From: Pseudomonas sp. URIL14HWK12:I12
Lineage (GTDB): Bacteria > Pseudomonadota > Gammaproteobacteria > Pseudomonadales > Pseudomonadaceae
Assembly (NCBI RefSeq): GCF_003097135.1
Contig: NZ_QEQL01000004.1
Span: 186,001-250,000 of the forward strand
Length of the DNA: 64,000 nucleotides
Direction: 5' to 3'
Shown here: positions 46,305 through 55,394 of the stretch, one piece after another
How the letters are laid out: each line of letters opens with the position of its first letter
Position numbering within the stretch: position 1 is the stretch's first letter
Translations under genes and position numbers: made by a program
Notes under the pieces: generated by a model
Seen by the model: only the letters and a program-made list of their open reading frames with translations
Databases searched by the model: none
Told to the model about the DNA's origin: nothing

Positions 46305-47468
46305 TCAGGGTTGCTCGTTCGGCTCGTCGCCTACCAGGCCCCAGCCCGTGGAGCCCGGCGTGTCGCTGCCGCGCGGCGCCGCCGGTGCACTGGTGTAGTC
46401 GCCGGGGTTGCCGCCTTGAAGCTTCAAGCGCAGGCGCAGGTTGTTCACCGAGTCGGCGTTCTTCAGCGCCTCTTCGTCACTGATCGCGCCCTCGGCCACC
46501 AGCTCGTACAAGGCCTGGTCGAAGGTCTGCATGCCCAGGTTGGTGGACTTTTCCATGATGCCCTTGAGCTCGCCGAATTCGCCGCGGTGAATCAGGTCGC
46601 GGATGGTCGCAGTGCCCAGCATCACCTCCACGGCCGCGCGGCGCTTGTCGTCGGTAGTCTTGACCAGCCGCTGCGACACGAACGCCTGCAGGTTGTTGCC
46701 CAGGTCCTGCAGCAGCTGCGGGCGGCGGTCTTCAGGGAAGAAATTGATGATGCGATCCAGCGCCTGGTTGGCATTGTTGGCGTGCAGGGTAGAAATGGCC
46801 AGGTGGCCGGTGTCGGCGAAGGCCAAGGCGTGCTCCATCGTCTCGCGGTCGCGGATCTCGCCGATCAGGATAACGTCAGGGGCCTGGCGCAGCGTGTTCT
46901 TGAGCGCCGCGTGGAAACTGCGGGTGTCGACCCCCACTTCACGCTGGTTGATGATGCATTTCTTGTGGCGGTGGATGTACTCGACCGGGTCTTCGATGGT
47001 AATTATGTGGCCGCTGCTGGTGCGGTTGCGGTGGTCGATCAACGCTGCCAGCGAGGTGGACTTGCCCGAGCCGGTGGCGCCGACGAACAGCACCAGGCCG
47101 CGCTTGCGCAACACCACGTCAAGCAGGATCGGCGGCAGTTTCAGGTCTTCGAAACGCGGGATATCCAGCTTGATGTTGCGCGCAACGATGGAAACTTCAC
47201 TACGCTGCTTGAAGATGTTCACCCGGAAGCGCCCCACCCCACTGAGCGACAGCGCCAGGTTCATCTCAAGGTGCTTCTCGAAGTCATGCCGCTGCTCTTC
47301 GTCCATGATGGCGTTGGCGATCTGCGCCACCTCGCCTGGCTTGAACGGGTCGGTGCCCAGCGGCCGCAACACGCCGTTGAACTTGGCGCACGGCGGTGCG
47401 CCGGTGGACAGGTAGAGGTCCGACCCGTCCTGGGTGGCGAGTATTTTCAGCAGGGCCTGAAGGTCCAT
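46305..47468 (-). CDS. pilU: PilT/PilU-type pilus retraction ATPase
   Basis: A 387-residue hexameric secretion ATPase of the PilT/PilU subgroup. It has the N-terminal QDGSDLYLSTGAPPCAKFNG segment, Walker A GATGSGKSTSLAALI, the Asp-box ITIEDPVEYIH, Walker B DVILIGEIRDRETM and the His-box STLHANNANQ. The sequence style is closer to PilU. It would power or assist type IV pilus retraction. No other pilus gene is adjacent. It converges with hbdH and diverges from the hybrid kinase. Confidence 0.88.
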   Translation of the reverse strand: MDLQALLKILATQDGSDLYLSTGAPPCAKFNGVLRPLGTDPFKPGEVAQIANAIMDEEQRHDFEKHLEMNLALSLSGVGRFRVNIFKQRSEVSIVARNIKLDIPRFEDLKLPPILLDVVLRKRGLVLFVGATGSGKSTSLAALIDHRNRTSSGHIITIEDPVEYIHRHKKCIINQREVGVDTRSFHAALKNTLRQAPDVILIGEIRDRETMEHALAFADTGHLAISTLHANNANQALDRIINFFPEDRRPQLLQDLGNNLQAFVSQRLVKTTDDKRRAAVEVMLGTATIRDLIHRGEFGELKGIMEKSTNLGMQTFDQALYELVAEGAISDEEALKNADSVNNLRLRLKLQGGNPGDYTSAPAAPRGSDTPGSTGWGLVGDEPNEQP

Positions 47469-47554
47469 AGCGTAGGTGGCTCACGCATAGTCGTGGAAGA
47501 AGTAGGTATAGCTTGGCCGGTTTTGCCCCCGCCAGGCAACTTGGGGTGCAGAGA

Positions 47555-49222
47555 ATGAACGATCCACAGGCGGCCGCCGCCTTGCAAGCTTGCCTCGCGG
47601 CCCTGGCGCAGGTGTCCGGAGATGCGCTGGGTACCTGGGACTGGGACATCCGCGACGACGTGTTTACTGCCGACGCGCCGTTTGCCTTGATGCACCACGT
47701 TGCCGGCCAGGGCAGGCCGATCGGTGCCTATGTCAACGCGGTGCACCCAGACGACCGTGGCCGCGTGGCCCAGCGCATCAAGGCTTGCCTGCACGGTGAC
47801 GGGCTGTTCGCCGAGCAATACCGGCTTCGTGGCGATAACGGCTGGCGCTGGGTATATGCCTGCGGCCGCGGCCTGCGTGACAGCCATGGCCGCCCTGCCC
47901 GTTTCATCGGCGCCTCGCTGGATATCACCGAGCGGCGCCGCCAGGAGCAGGCCCTGCAGGCACTGACCGAAACCCTCGAGCTGAAAGTCGCCGAGCGCAC
48001 CCAGGCACTGGCAGAGGCCCACGAGCGCCTGGTGGTGGAAACCCAGGCCCGCGCCCAAAGCGAAGAGGCACTGCGCCATGCACAGAAGATGGAAGCGGTT
48101 GGCCAACTGACCGGCGGCATCGCCCACGACTTCAACAACATGCTCACCGGAGTGATCGGCAGCCTGGAGCTGCTCAAGCGCTACCTGGCCGCCGGGCGCA
48201 CCGAAGACACCGCCCGCCTGCTCGACGCCGCCTCCACCTCCGCCCAGCGCGCGGCCGAGCTGACGCACCGCCTGCTGGCGTTCTCCCGGCGCCAGCCGCT
48301 GAACCGCACCAGCGTCGACGTAGCCGCCCGGGTGGACTCCCTGCGCGATTTGATCAGCCGCACCACCGGCGAACGTATCCGTGTGAACCTGGCCATCGCC
48401 GAGGGCACCTGGCCGGTGGAAACCGACGCCAGCCAGCTGGAAAGCGCCCTGCTCAACCTGGTGATCAACGCACGCGACGCCATGCCCGATGGCGGCGAAC
48501 TGACCCTGGGCTGCGAAAACCTCACGCTGGACCGTTCACGCCCGAACCTGCCCATGGAACTGATCGGGCCTGGCGACTATGTGGTGTTGAGCGTGGCAGA
48601 CACCGGTTCTGGCATGACCGAAGCGGTGCGGGTCAAAGCGTTCGACCCGTTCTTCACCACCAAACCCACCGGCCAGGGCACCGGCCTGGGGCTGTCGATG
48701 ATCTACGGCTTCGCTCAACAGAGCGGTGGCCATGTGGCCTTGCAGAGCAGCCCTGGCCAGGGCACCCGCGTCAGCCTCTACCTGCCCCGCCACCAGGCGC
48801 CCATGCAGGCGCCGCAGGCGGCCGAGCCACTGCCCGCGCCCTTGGCGGTGGCCGGCGAAACCGTGCTGGTGGTCGAGGACGACCCCGCCGTACGGGTGCT
48901 GATTCTCAACCTGCTGGACGAGCTGGGTTACCAGAGCCAGGCCACCGCCGACGCCGAAAGTGCCTTGCCCTTGCTGGCGTCCAGGCTGCGCATCGACCTG
49001 TTGATCACTGATGTAGGGTTGCCGGGAACCAATGGCCGCCAGCTGGCGGAGATCGCGCGGCAACGGCGGCCGGGGTTGAAGGTGCTGTTCATGACCGGGT
49101 ATGCAGAGAAAGCGGCGCAGCGGGAGGAGATTCGCGCCCAGGGAATGGACATCGTGGGCAAGCCGTTCACCTTGGATGAGTTGGCGGTGAGGGTGCGGGG
49201 GATGTTGGGGGATCGGCGTTGA
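47555..49222 (+). CDS. hybrid sensor histidine kinase with PAS and receiver domains
   Basis: A 555-residue soluble protein with four parts: a PAS/PAC domain (about 20-125, ending [16 protein letters not shown]), a coiled coil, a HisKA core with phospho-acceptor His191 in [11 protein letters not shown], an ATPase domain ([31 protein letters not shown]), and a C-terminal receiver with Asp486 in [10 protein letters not shown]. No membrane helix is visible, so it senses a cytoplasmic signal, perhaps through the PAS pocket. The partner regulator is not adjacent. Confidence 0.92.
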   Translation: MNDPQAAAALQACLAALAQVSGDALGTWDWDIRDDVFTADAPFALMHHVAGQGRPIGAYVNAVHPDDRGRVAQRIKACLHGDGLFAEQYRLRGDNGWRWVYACGRGLRDSHGRPARFIGASLDITERRRQEQALQALTETLELKVAERTQALAEAHERLVVETQARAQSEEALRHAQKMEAVGQLTGGIAHDFNNMLTGVIGSLELLKRYLAAGRTEDTARLLDAASTSAQRAAELTHRLLAFSRRQPLNRTSVDVAARVDSLRDLISRTTGERIRVNLAIAEGTWPVETDASQLESALLNLVINARDAMPDGGELTLGCENLTLDRSRPNLPMELIGPGDYVVLSVADTGSGMTEAVRVKAFDPFFTTKPTGQGTGLGLSMIYGFAQQSGGHVALQSSPGQGTRVSLYLPRHQAPMQAPQAAEPLPAPLAVAGETVLVVEDDPAVRVLILNLLDELGYQSQATADAESALPLLASRLRIDLLITDVGLPGTNGRQLAEIARQRRPGLKVLFMTGYAEKAAQREEIRAQGMDIVGKPFTLDELAVRVRGMLGDRR

Positions 49223-49663
49223 AATCAGGTCATTGGAAGTTGACTTGGTCGAGCGAACAGGAGGTTTTCGAGCGATTACACGAAGGGGAAGAGCGCGCTT
49301 GGGTGGACGGGCGCGTGGAATAAAGATACGGCTATTTGATATCCCGTCATAAATACTCGGAAGCTTGCTTGGTAGCCCCTTCTATTACCAGTGCCCGGCA
49401 ACGCCGGCCGGTGTCACGGCATCGTCGATGTCGTTCTGCCACATTACCGTTAATGTTGTGAATTGTTGTGAAGGCTTCGCAGATTCGTCAAATGCGCATG
49501 CTAAGCTCCCGCACGTTGCATTTCATAGCATTTATGCACAGCGGCCGCGCACCCAGGCTGCACTTTGTTATTCATCAAACAGCCTCGGGTTAGTTGACCA
49601 GGAAGTTGCTTCGCCCTGCGCGTATGAACAGTGGCTGCGCAGCCCTTCATCAGGAGAATAACC
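49223..49663. other. A+T-rich intergenic stretch, 441 bases
   Basis: The stretch is visibly richer in A and T than its surroundings. At its left end a frame TTG(49219)-TAA(49323) reads [19 protein letters not shown]..., 34 codons with no ribosome site, possibly the remnant of a lost gene. The rest holds no convincing gene; an open frame at 49365-49661 has unusual composition and no ribosome site. No HrpL box (GGAACC-N15/16-CCACNNA) is visible. A ribosome site AGGAGAAT closes it. Confidence 0.6.
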
Positions 49664-52600
49664 ATGGTATCGAAAGTCGAAACGACCCCAAAGGACGACG
49701 CGGTCACTAATAAAAAAAGTAACGTCGCTGCCTGGGAAAACTCCGTCGAAAAAGCGTCTGCGCAAAAGGATGAATTGGGTAAAGGCCAAAAGCGCCCCGA
49801 GGGCGATACCCGTTCGGCTCAACAAATCATCGATGACACGCCGCTGCTGGCCCGCTTGGGCAACCAGAGCGGGGTAAAAGACAACCTTAAAAAACAGGTC
49901 GGCGACTTCGAGAAAGATGCAGACGCCGCTTACCGCGCAGCCAAAGTGCTGGAGCACGTCGAATACGTCGATGAAAGCGGCAAGATGACCACTGGCGAAA
50001 ACGTCGGCAACAACAGCATCGACGGCTTCACCAAAGATGGCGAAGCCCGGCACGGCACCGAGGCCGGTCGCCTGCAGGACTTCGGCAAGTACGGCTACTC
50101 AAGCCTGCGTGGCGAGGTGGTGAAGTCAGACCTGGGCGAGAAACAAAAACGCCCTGACGGCGATACCCGCTCGGCCGAAGAGATCATCGACGCGACACCG
50201 CTGCTGAAAAACCTGGGCAACCAGAGCCATGTGAAAGACAACCTCAAAAAACAGGTGGGTGATTTCGAGCACGACGCCGACGCCGCCTACCGGGCCAGCC
50301 AGGTGCTGGAGCACGTGGTGAGCCTTGATGAAAACGGCAAACTGCTGACCGGCTACGACGCACGCAACAAAGACAACGACAGCATCGACGGCTTCACCAA
50401 AGACAAAGAAGCCCGCCACGGCACCGAAGCCGGGCGTTTGCAGGATTTCGGCAAATACGGCTACTCGAGCCTGAAGGGCGACCTGATGCACGTGAAGGAC
50501 GCCACGCACACCGACAAGGCCGCACCGCCCGACGAGCCCGAAGACGTGCAGGCCCTGCGCGACAAGTACCACATTCCCACTTTCGGCGCCGAAGGCCTGA
50601 TGGACATGGAGTTGCCAAACGACAAGACGGTCGGCGGGCAGACCGCCGAGAACTTCGTGCAGGGCATTCGCGATGACATCAAGAGCGGCAAGTTGGCCGA
50701 AGACTCGGACGAGGCCAAGATCGTCAAGCTCATGGATGCCCAGGCAGCATTGGACAACGGCTACGACCTGTACGGCTATGCCGAGAGCATCAACTTGGGC
50801 AGCGGCACTTACCGCGAAACCGACAAAGACCCAACCAAATTGACGGGCAATGACGTCAAGGAAATGGTTGACGAGGAGAAACTCGCTAAAGAAATTTCCG
50901 AGCTGATGGGCAAGGAAGGCATCAAGAACCGCTACGACGATGAACTCCAGAAGAGTGTCAGTAGTTTGTCGGAAGATCGGCTGAACGAAGTGCGTGAACA
51001 AGTCTTCCCTGCGCTCTTCAAAGAGGGCACCCGCGAGGCCAACCTGGACTTCGAAAACTACGTGATTGCCATGAATGATTCAGGCGACCCGAAGAAGTCA
51101 GAAATCGCCGAATTGGACGTCGACCGCTATTTCGAGTCGCTGCGTATCCTTGAGCCCGACAGCTACACCGCACGGCGCCAGACGTTCGACCAGAACATGA
51201 TGACGCACCAGCTCGACACCTACATGGAAAACCCCGACAAGGTTTCGCCGGAGAATACCGAAAGCGGGTTGAAGGCCACCTTCACCATGATCAAGGGTGG
51301 CGTGAACGCTGCGCTGCTTGGGATGGACAAGGGCGATAAAGCCTACGACATGTACAAGAAGATGAAGGATGAGATCGACATCCTCGACGGCCACATCAAA
51401 GGGCTGACCCCGGCCGAAAACCAGAAGATCGCCGCGGCCATACGCCAGGCGGCGGCCACTGGAGACCCCAAAGCCATCGACAAGGTGGTCGACACCCAGC
51501 TCAAGGGCCTGGGCGCTAACCGCGAGGCGACCGCAGGCTCCTTGAAGCAAGTGCTCCACACGGCCAGCTCCACCGGCGGGCTCAGTGCCATGGCAGGCAC
51601 CATGAACTTGGTCAGCGGGGCCCTGCAGCTGGCCAATGGCGGCGGCAACATGACCGACGACCAGAAGATCGCTGCTGCCAAAGACCTGGTGTCCGGTTTG
51701 AGCTTCACCAACGACTTCCTCAAGTTCGGCTCGAACATCGTGGAAACCCTCGGCGGCCGCAAAACCTACGACCCAGCCGTGGACACCGACGGCAAAGGCC
51801 CCTCCAAAATCAAAGCCACCCAGTGGCTCGGCCTGCTCGATGAGAACCTGCCGGACATCTGGGGCAAGAAAACCGCTGAAAAATCTGATGCACTGGCCGC
51901 CTCCATCAGCACACGGGTCAAGGAAGCTTCCGAAACCCTGGAAAAACTCGACGTGGGCAACCTGTCGGCCGATGAGGTCAAGGAATACGACAACGCCGCC
52001 AAGGCGTTGGGCGAACAGATGGGCGTCAAGAATATCCCCGGCGGTGGCAGCTCAGCGTCGAAGTCCGAGATCGCCATCGCTTCGGGGCGCTCGTTCCTGC
52101 GCTTCATGGCCGGCTCCGGGCTGGACCTGACCGGCGGCGTGATGGACATCGTTTCCGGTGCGCGCAAATTGAAAAAAGCCAAGACCGCACTGGAGAAAAC
52201 CGACGCCGCCTTCACCATTGGCGGCGGCGCATCCGGCACTGGGATGGCGATTGCCAACACCATCTCGATGTTCGCCCCCAAAGGGGCACACCTGGCCGGC
52301 AAACTGGCCGGCGACGTTGCCGCTACCGTGGTACGCGGGCTGGCCATTGGCGCCCGCATCGCAGGCCCAGTGTTCGCCGTGGCCGGGGTGATCTTCGGCG
52401 TAGCCGGCACCCTGATCGCCGAGGCGGTCGAGCACGCCAAACTGCAGAAGCTCACCGATTCCCAAGGCAAGTTCTTCAAAGACCTCGCCGACGCTGGCGT
52501 GACCAAGGACGACTGGGGCGACAAGCTCGAATACGCGCGCTATGCCACCTACATGTACGGCGGGCGCGACACGCCCGACGACAAGTCGATGTTCGAGTAC

Positions 52601-52834
52601 CAGGCCGACGAGTGGAAACACTTCAAGGAAACCGAGAGCGAAAAAGGCAGCTCCCTGGCCCGGTTAGCACCCCATTTGCACAAGGACAGCGACCCCGACA
52701 GCAAGAACCTGTGGGAGAAATTCCTGGCAGGCGGCACCAGCTCCAGCGGGCCACACGGCAGCGAGCGGCACACCGACGACTGGCGGCCGTGGAGCAGCAC
52801 CGACATGGACGCGGGCAGCAAGCGAAACGCCTGA
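49664..52834 (+). CDS. HrpK/HrpF/NolX-like type III translocator or effector protein
   Basis: The product has 1056 residues and no signal peptide. The first 280 contain two near-identical modules of about 112 residues (39-150 and 158-271), each holding RSAxxIID, VKDNLKKQVGDF, DADAAYRA, IDGFTKD and ARHGTEAGRLQDFGKYGYSSL. Internal N-terminal repeats followed by C-terminal hydrophobic segments (here about 845-1000, such as IAGPVFAVAGVIFGVAGTLIAEA) are the layout of the HrpF/NolX/HrpK translocator family, which crosses host membranes via type III secretion. No secretion or chaperone gene is nearby. Family membership is assigned by eye; a membrane-active role is inference. Confidence 0.7.
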   Translation: MVSKVETTPKDDAVTNKKSNVAAWENSVEKASAQKDELGKGQKRPEGDTRSAQQIIDDTPLLARLGNQSGVKDNLKKQVGDFEKDADAAYRAAKVLEHVEYVDESGKMTTGENVGNNSIDGFTKDGEARHGTEAGRLQDFGKYGYSSLRGEVVKSDLGEKQKRPDGDTRSAEEIIDATPLLKNLGNQSHVKDNLKKQVGDFEHDADAAYRASQVLEHVVSLDENGKLLTGYDARNKDNDSIDGFTKDKEARHGTEAGRLQDFGKYGYSSLKGDLMHVKDATHTDKAAPPDEPEDVQALRDKYHIPTFGAEGLMDMELPNDKTVGGQTAENFVQGIRDDIKSGKLAEDSDEAKIVKLMDAQAALDNGYDLYGYAESINLGSGTYRETDKDPTKLTGNDVKEMVDEEKLAKEISELMGKEGIKNRYDDELQKSVSSLSEDRLNEVREQVFPALFKEGTREANLDFENYVIAMNDSGDPKKSEIAELDVDRYFESLRILEPDSYTARRQTFDQNMMTHQLDTYMENPDKVSPENTESGLKATFTMIKGGVNAALLGMDKGDKAYDMYKKMKDEIDILDGHIKGLTPAENQKIAAAIRQAAATGDPKAIDKVVDTQLKGLGANREATAGSLKQVLHTASSTGGLSAMAGTMNLVSGALQLANGGGNMTDDQKIAAAKDLVSGLSFTNDFLKFGSNIVETLGGRKTYDPAVDTDGKGPSKIKATQWLGLLDENLPDIWGKKTAEKSDALAASISTRVKEASETLEKLDVGNLSADEVKEYDNAAKALGEQMGVKNIPGGGSSASKSEIAIASGRSFLRFMAGSGLDLTGGVMDIVSGARKLKKAKTALEKTDAAFTIGGGASGTGMAIANTISMFAPKGAHLAGKLAGDVAATVVRGLAIGARIAGPVFAVAGVIFGVAGTLIAEAVEHAKLQKLTDSQGKFFKDLADAGVTKDDWGDKLEYARYATYMYGGRDTPDDKSMFEYQADEWKHFKETESEKGSSLARLAPHLHKDSDPDSKNLWEKFLAGGTSSSGPHGSERHTDDWRPWSSTDMDAGSKRNA
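49778..50113 (+). repeat. internal repeat unit 1 of the HrpK-like gene
   Basis: First copy of the duplicated module, about 112 codons, from the GKGQKRPEGDTRS segment to YSSLRG. It aligns with unit 2 at 50135-50476 over its whole length with mainly conservative changes. Confidence 0.85.
50135..50476 (+). repeat. internal repeat unit 2 of the HrpK-like gene
   Basis: Second copy, about 114 codons, from LGEKQKRPDGDTRS to YSSLKG. It has a small insertion before the IDGFTKD motif (NKDNDS against NNS in unit 1). Confidence 0.85.
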
Positions 52835-52852
52835 TGCTACGCCGGTAGGTGG

Positions 52853-52871
52853 GTGCAGCGGCGCGCTGCAC
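52853..52871. terminator. hairpin between HrpK-like and MBL genes
   Basis: GTGCAGC-GGCGC-GCTGCAC is a perfect 7-bp stem with a 5-base loop, 18 bases after the HrpK-like stop and before the end of the converging hydrolase gene. Only a short T-run (CCTTT) follows. Confidence 0.5.
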
Positions 52872-52886
52872 ACTGCCTTTGCTCGC

Positions 52887-53738
52887 TCACGTTTCGTAAA
52901 CAACGAAGTAGCCGCTTGCGAACCGTTCGATACGGGCGAAACCCAGCGCCCCCAAGTGCATGCCTGCGACCATCAAATGGTCTGAGCTGGCAATGTCCAG
53001 CAGCCGAGCTCGCGTGGCCGCTGACACGAGCGGGTCATGGTCGAAGGCAATCGTCACTTGCGGGTGTGCAATCTGAATGTGAGGAAAATGCACGATATCG
53101 CCCCATATCAACAACCCCCCGCCCCCGGACTCGAACCGGTAGCCGCAATGCCCGGCAGTGTGCCCGGGCAATGCCTGCGCACTGATACCAGGCAGCACAT
53201 CATTGGTGGTGAAGGGGCGCAGGTTTTTCCGATACCGCTCGAACACGCTTCGCGCTAGCAGGAAGTTTCCACGCGCCCGTTCACTGGCTTGGCCTAGATT
53301 GCCATCGTCTTCCCAGAACGCCAGCTCTCGCTCGTGCACGACCAACTCGGCATTGGCAAAGGCCATTCCCCCGGCTGCATCGATCAGGCCGCCGATATGG
53401 TCGGGGTGGGCGTGGGTCAGCAGCACGGTGTCTATGTCGGCAGGTTGCACGCCGGCCCGTGCAAGATGGTTTAGCAACTCCCCACCCCACTGGTTGAGCC
53501 CGCCGGCACCTGCGTCCACCAGAATCGTCCGGCCCCGGCCCTGCACCAGATAGCAATTGATATGGATTGCCGCAGGGTCACTGATGCCGGCGGCTAACTG
53601 AAGCTGGGCCGCGTCTTCGGGTGAGATGTTGGCAAGAAAATCCAGACGCGCGCCCAGGTAACCGTCGCTCAGGGCGGTGACCGTAAACTCGCCAACTTGC
53701 TGGCTTGGGAGCCTGCGTTGATGAAGGTCAGGGCTCAT
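52887..53738 (-). CDS. MBL-fold metallo-hydrolase
   Basis: A 283-residue cytoplasmic hydrolase with the metallo-beta-lactamase zinc motif HAHPDH at 109-114 (LLTHAHPDHIGG), a later ligand histidine in LPGHTAGHC, and Asp/His ligands in GDIVHFPH. The class includes lactonases and thioesterases, so the substrate is open. The ATG overlaps the stop of the upstream 169-residue gene as ATGA. The pair diverges from a LysR regulator. Confidence 0.88.
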   Translation of the reverse strand: MSPDLHQRRLPSQQVGEFTVTALSDGYLGARLDFLANISPEDAAQLQLAAGISDPAAIHINCYLVQGRGRTILVDAGAGGLNQWGGELLNHLARAGVQPADIDTVLLTHAHPDHIGGLIDAAGGMAFANAELVVHERELAFWEDDGNLGQASERARGNFLLARSVFERYRKNLRPFTTNDVLPGISAQALPGHTAGHCGYRFESGGGGLLIWGDIVHFPHIQIAHPQVTIAFDHDPLVSAATRARLLDIASSDHLMVAGMHLGALGFARIERFASGYFVVYET

Positions 53739-54244
53739 GGCTGTAACTGCTCGGTGAGCGGTTGGTACACATTCAGCCCTTGCAAGCTCAATGCCTTGGC
53801 CTGAATGCAGCTGATCTTGGCCCACCAGCGCTGTGCGGGGTGCTTATCCAATGCGGTCGCGTGCAACGCGACGGGCGTAAGGCCTAATTCAATGAACCTG
53901 TGCGGCGCGTGATCACTGACCACCAGGCGTTCATCCGCGGTCACGGCCTTCGCTCGATCTTGCCCGGCGTAGAGGTTGCGCTGCCAATTGGTGATGTGCG
54001 CCTGCCAGCGGGAGAAATTGCCACCGCCTTTATGGCGGTACTCATCGCTTTGCAATACCGCCAGTGTGTCGACCGAATGCACAGCCAAATAGGCTGGGCC
54101 CGTGCCGCTCAAGGCCTTGAAACGCTGTGAAGAGCGGAAACCGCTCACCGAGATCAGCGCCGGTAGCTTTACCAAACTGTAAAAGTCGTTCCACTGGGCT
54201 TCGCTGAGGGGGTCAGCGTAGTTGCATTCGACGGTGTAGATCAT
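53735..54244 (-). CDS. hypothetical protein, ferredoxin-fold-like
   Basis: A 169-residue soluble protein. The N-terminal half (MIYTVECNYADPLSEAQWND, then LISVSGFRSSQRFKAL and YLAVHSVDT) has the beta-alpha-beta pattern of dimeric alpha/beta-barrel proteins such as EthD or DUF4286 relatives. The C-terminal 70 residues contain a His/Trp-rich stretch (DHAPHRFIE, AQRWWAKI). It is translationally coupled to the MBL hydrolase, so both probably act on one pathway. I do not recognise a specific function. Confidence 0.7.
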   Translation of the reverse strand: MIYTVECNYADPLSEAQWNDFYSLVKLPALISVSGFRSSQRFKALSGTGPAYLAVHSVDTLAVLQSDEYRHKGGGNFSRWQAHITNWQRNLYAGQDRAKAVTADERLVVSDHAPHRFIELGLTPVALHATALDKHPAQRWWAKISCIQAKALSLQGLNVYQPLTEQLQP

Positions 54245-54257
54245 AAAGCCACTGTAT

Positions 54258-54274
54258 TGATTGATGTTTAATCA
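54258..54274. promoter_or_regulatory. probable LysR operator
   Basis: TGATT-N7-AATCA is a perfect dyad with T-N11-A spacing, 14 bases upstream of the 169-residue gene and within the divergent region shared with the LysR gene. The position suits control of the hydrolase pair. Confidence 0.45.
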
Positions 54275-54367
54275 TGCTAATGGCAGCTTTCACCCTCATA
54301 AAACGATATTTTGGCACCCTTCAGTGACTGAACATCAAGCTGAACACCTAAGCCCCAGGAAACGACC

Positions 54368-55276
54368 ATGCGCCGAAAGCTCCCCAGTAACGCTGCCCTG
54401 ATTGCGTTTGAAACAGCGGCTCGCCACGGCAGCTTCGCCCGTGCCGCCAATGAGCTGGCCTTGACCGAGGGCGCAATCAGTCGGCAGATAAGCCGCCTCG
54501 AAACCTTTCTGGGGGTCACCCTTTTCGAGCGGGTGGGCAACCGTGTGCGGCTTTTACCGAACGGTGAACGCTATGCGATGCAAGTGCGCGAGCTGCTCGA
54601 CCGGCTGGACAGGGAAAGCCAATACGTAATGGGCCAGCCTGAAAACAGCGCAAATCTGGATATTGCTGCCAGCCCAACCTTTGCCTTGCGCTGGCTGATC
54701 CCCCGTTTGGGTGGCTTTAGCCAGCAACACCCGAATATCTGCGTACATCTCGCGCAGCGCAGCGAGCCGTTCGTGCTGACCGGAAGTGGTTTTGATGCTG
54801 CCATCCATTTCGAGCACCCAGCGTGGGCAGGCATGCACACGCATCGCCTGTTGGACGAGGTGTTGATTCCCGTTTGCCATCCAGCACTGGTGCAACACAG
54901 CAAACAGCCCACCGCCCTGGATTCGCTCCCGCGGCTGCACCGGCGGCAGACCCCGGATGCGTGGCAGCGATATGCCCAGCAAACCGGTATTGGCCTGAGC
55001 AACCCGGCAATGGGCGCGCGTTACGATTTGCATGCGATGTTGATCGAGGCCGCACTGGCGGGGCTGGGCGTGGCACTGGTACCCCGCCTGTACGTAGAAA
55101 CGGAGCTGGCCCAAGGCCGGCTGGTTTCGCCCTGGCCGCAGAAGGAAAATGTCGCCAAGACGTTTTGCCTGGTGTTAACCGAGCCGCTTGAGTTGAGCCC
55201 CGCGCCCGTCCAGACATTCGCGCGCTGGTTGTTGCAGGAGGCGCAGGTGAAGCAAGGGTTCACGCTCATCGGATGA
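54368..55276 (+). CDS. LysR-family regulator, GcvA-like
   Basis: A 302-residue LysR regulator beginning MRRKLPSNAALIAFETAARH, with helix-turn-helix GSFARAANELALTEGAISRQ and the GcvA-style substrate domain (NLDIAASPTFALRWLIPRLG). It is divergent from the MBL/unknown pair, which it very likely regulates. The effector is unknown. Confidence 0.92.
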   Translation: MRRKLPSNAALIAFETAARHGSFARAANELALTEGAISRQISRLETFLGVTLFERVGNRVRLLPNGERYAMQVRELLDRLDRESQYVMGQPENSANLDIAASPTFALRWLIPRLGGFSQQHPNICVHLAQRSEPFVLTGSGFDAAIHFEHPAWAGMHTHRLLDEVLIPVCHPALVQHSKQPTALDSLPRLHRRQTPDAWQRYAQQTGIGLSNPAMGARYDLHAMLIEAALAGLGVALVPRLYVETELAQGRLVSPWPQKENVAKTFCLVLTEPLELSPAPVQTFARWLLQEAQVKQGFTLIG

Positions 55277-55394
55277 TCCAGTAGATCCCGCTCCGTCACA
55301 CCGCAGTTCAACTACCGTTGTATCGCCCCCCACACCAGGCCAAGGACAGCGGTGCATGGGCACTCCGTACCGGCCTGTGACCCTCGGAGCTCCA

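Noticed and set aside
49365..49661. 98-codon plus-strand frame ahead of the HrpK-like gene
   Set aside because: It has no ribosome site, unusual Cys/Ser-rich composition, and ends within the ribosome site of the next gene; it is better read as non-coding.
49223..49663. HrpL-type promoter for the HrpK-like gene
   Set aside because: I looked for GGAACC with CCACNNA at 15-16 base spacing and found no acceptable match.
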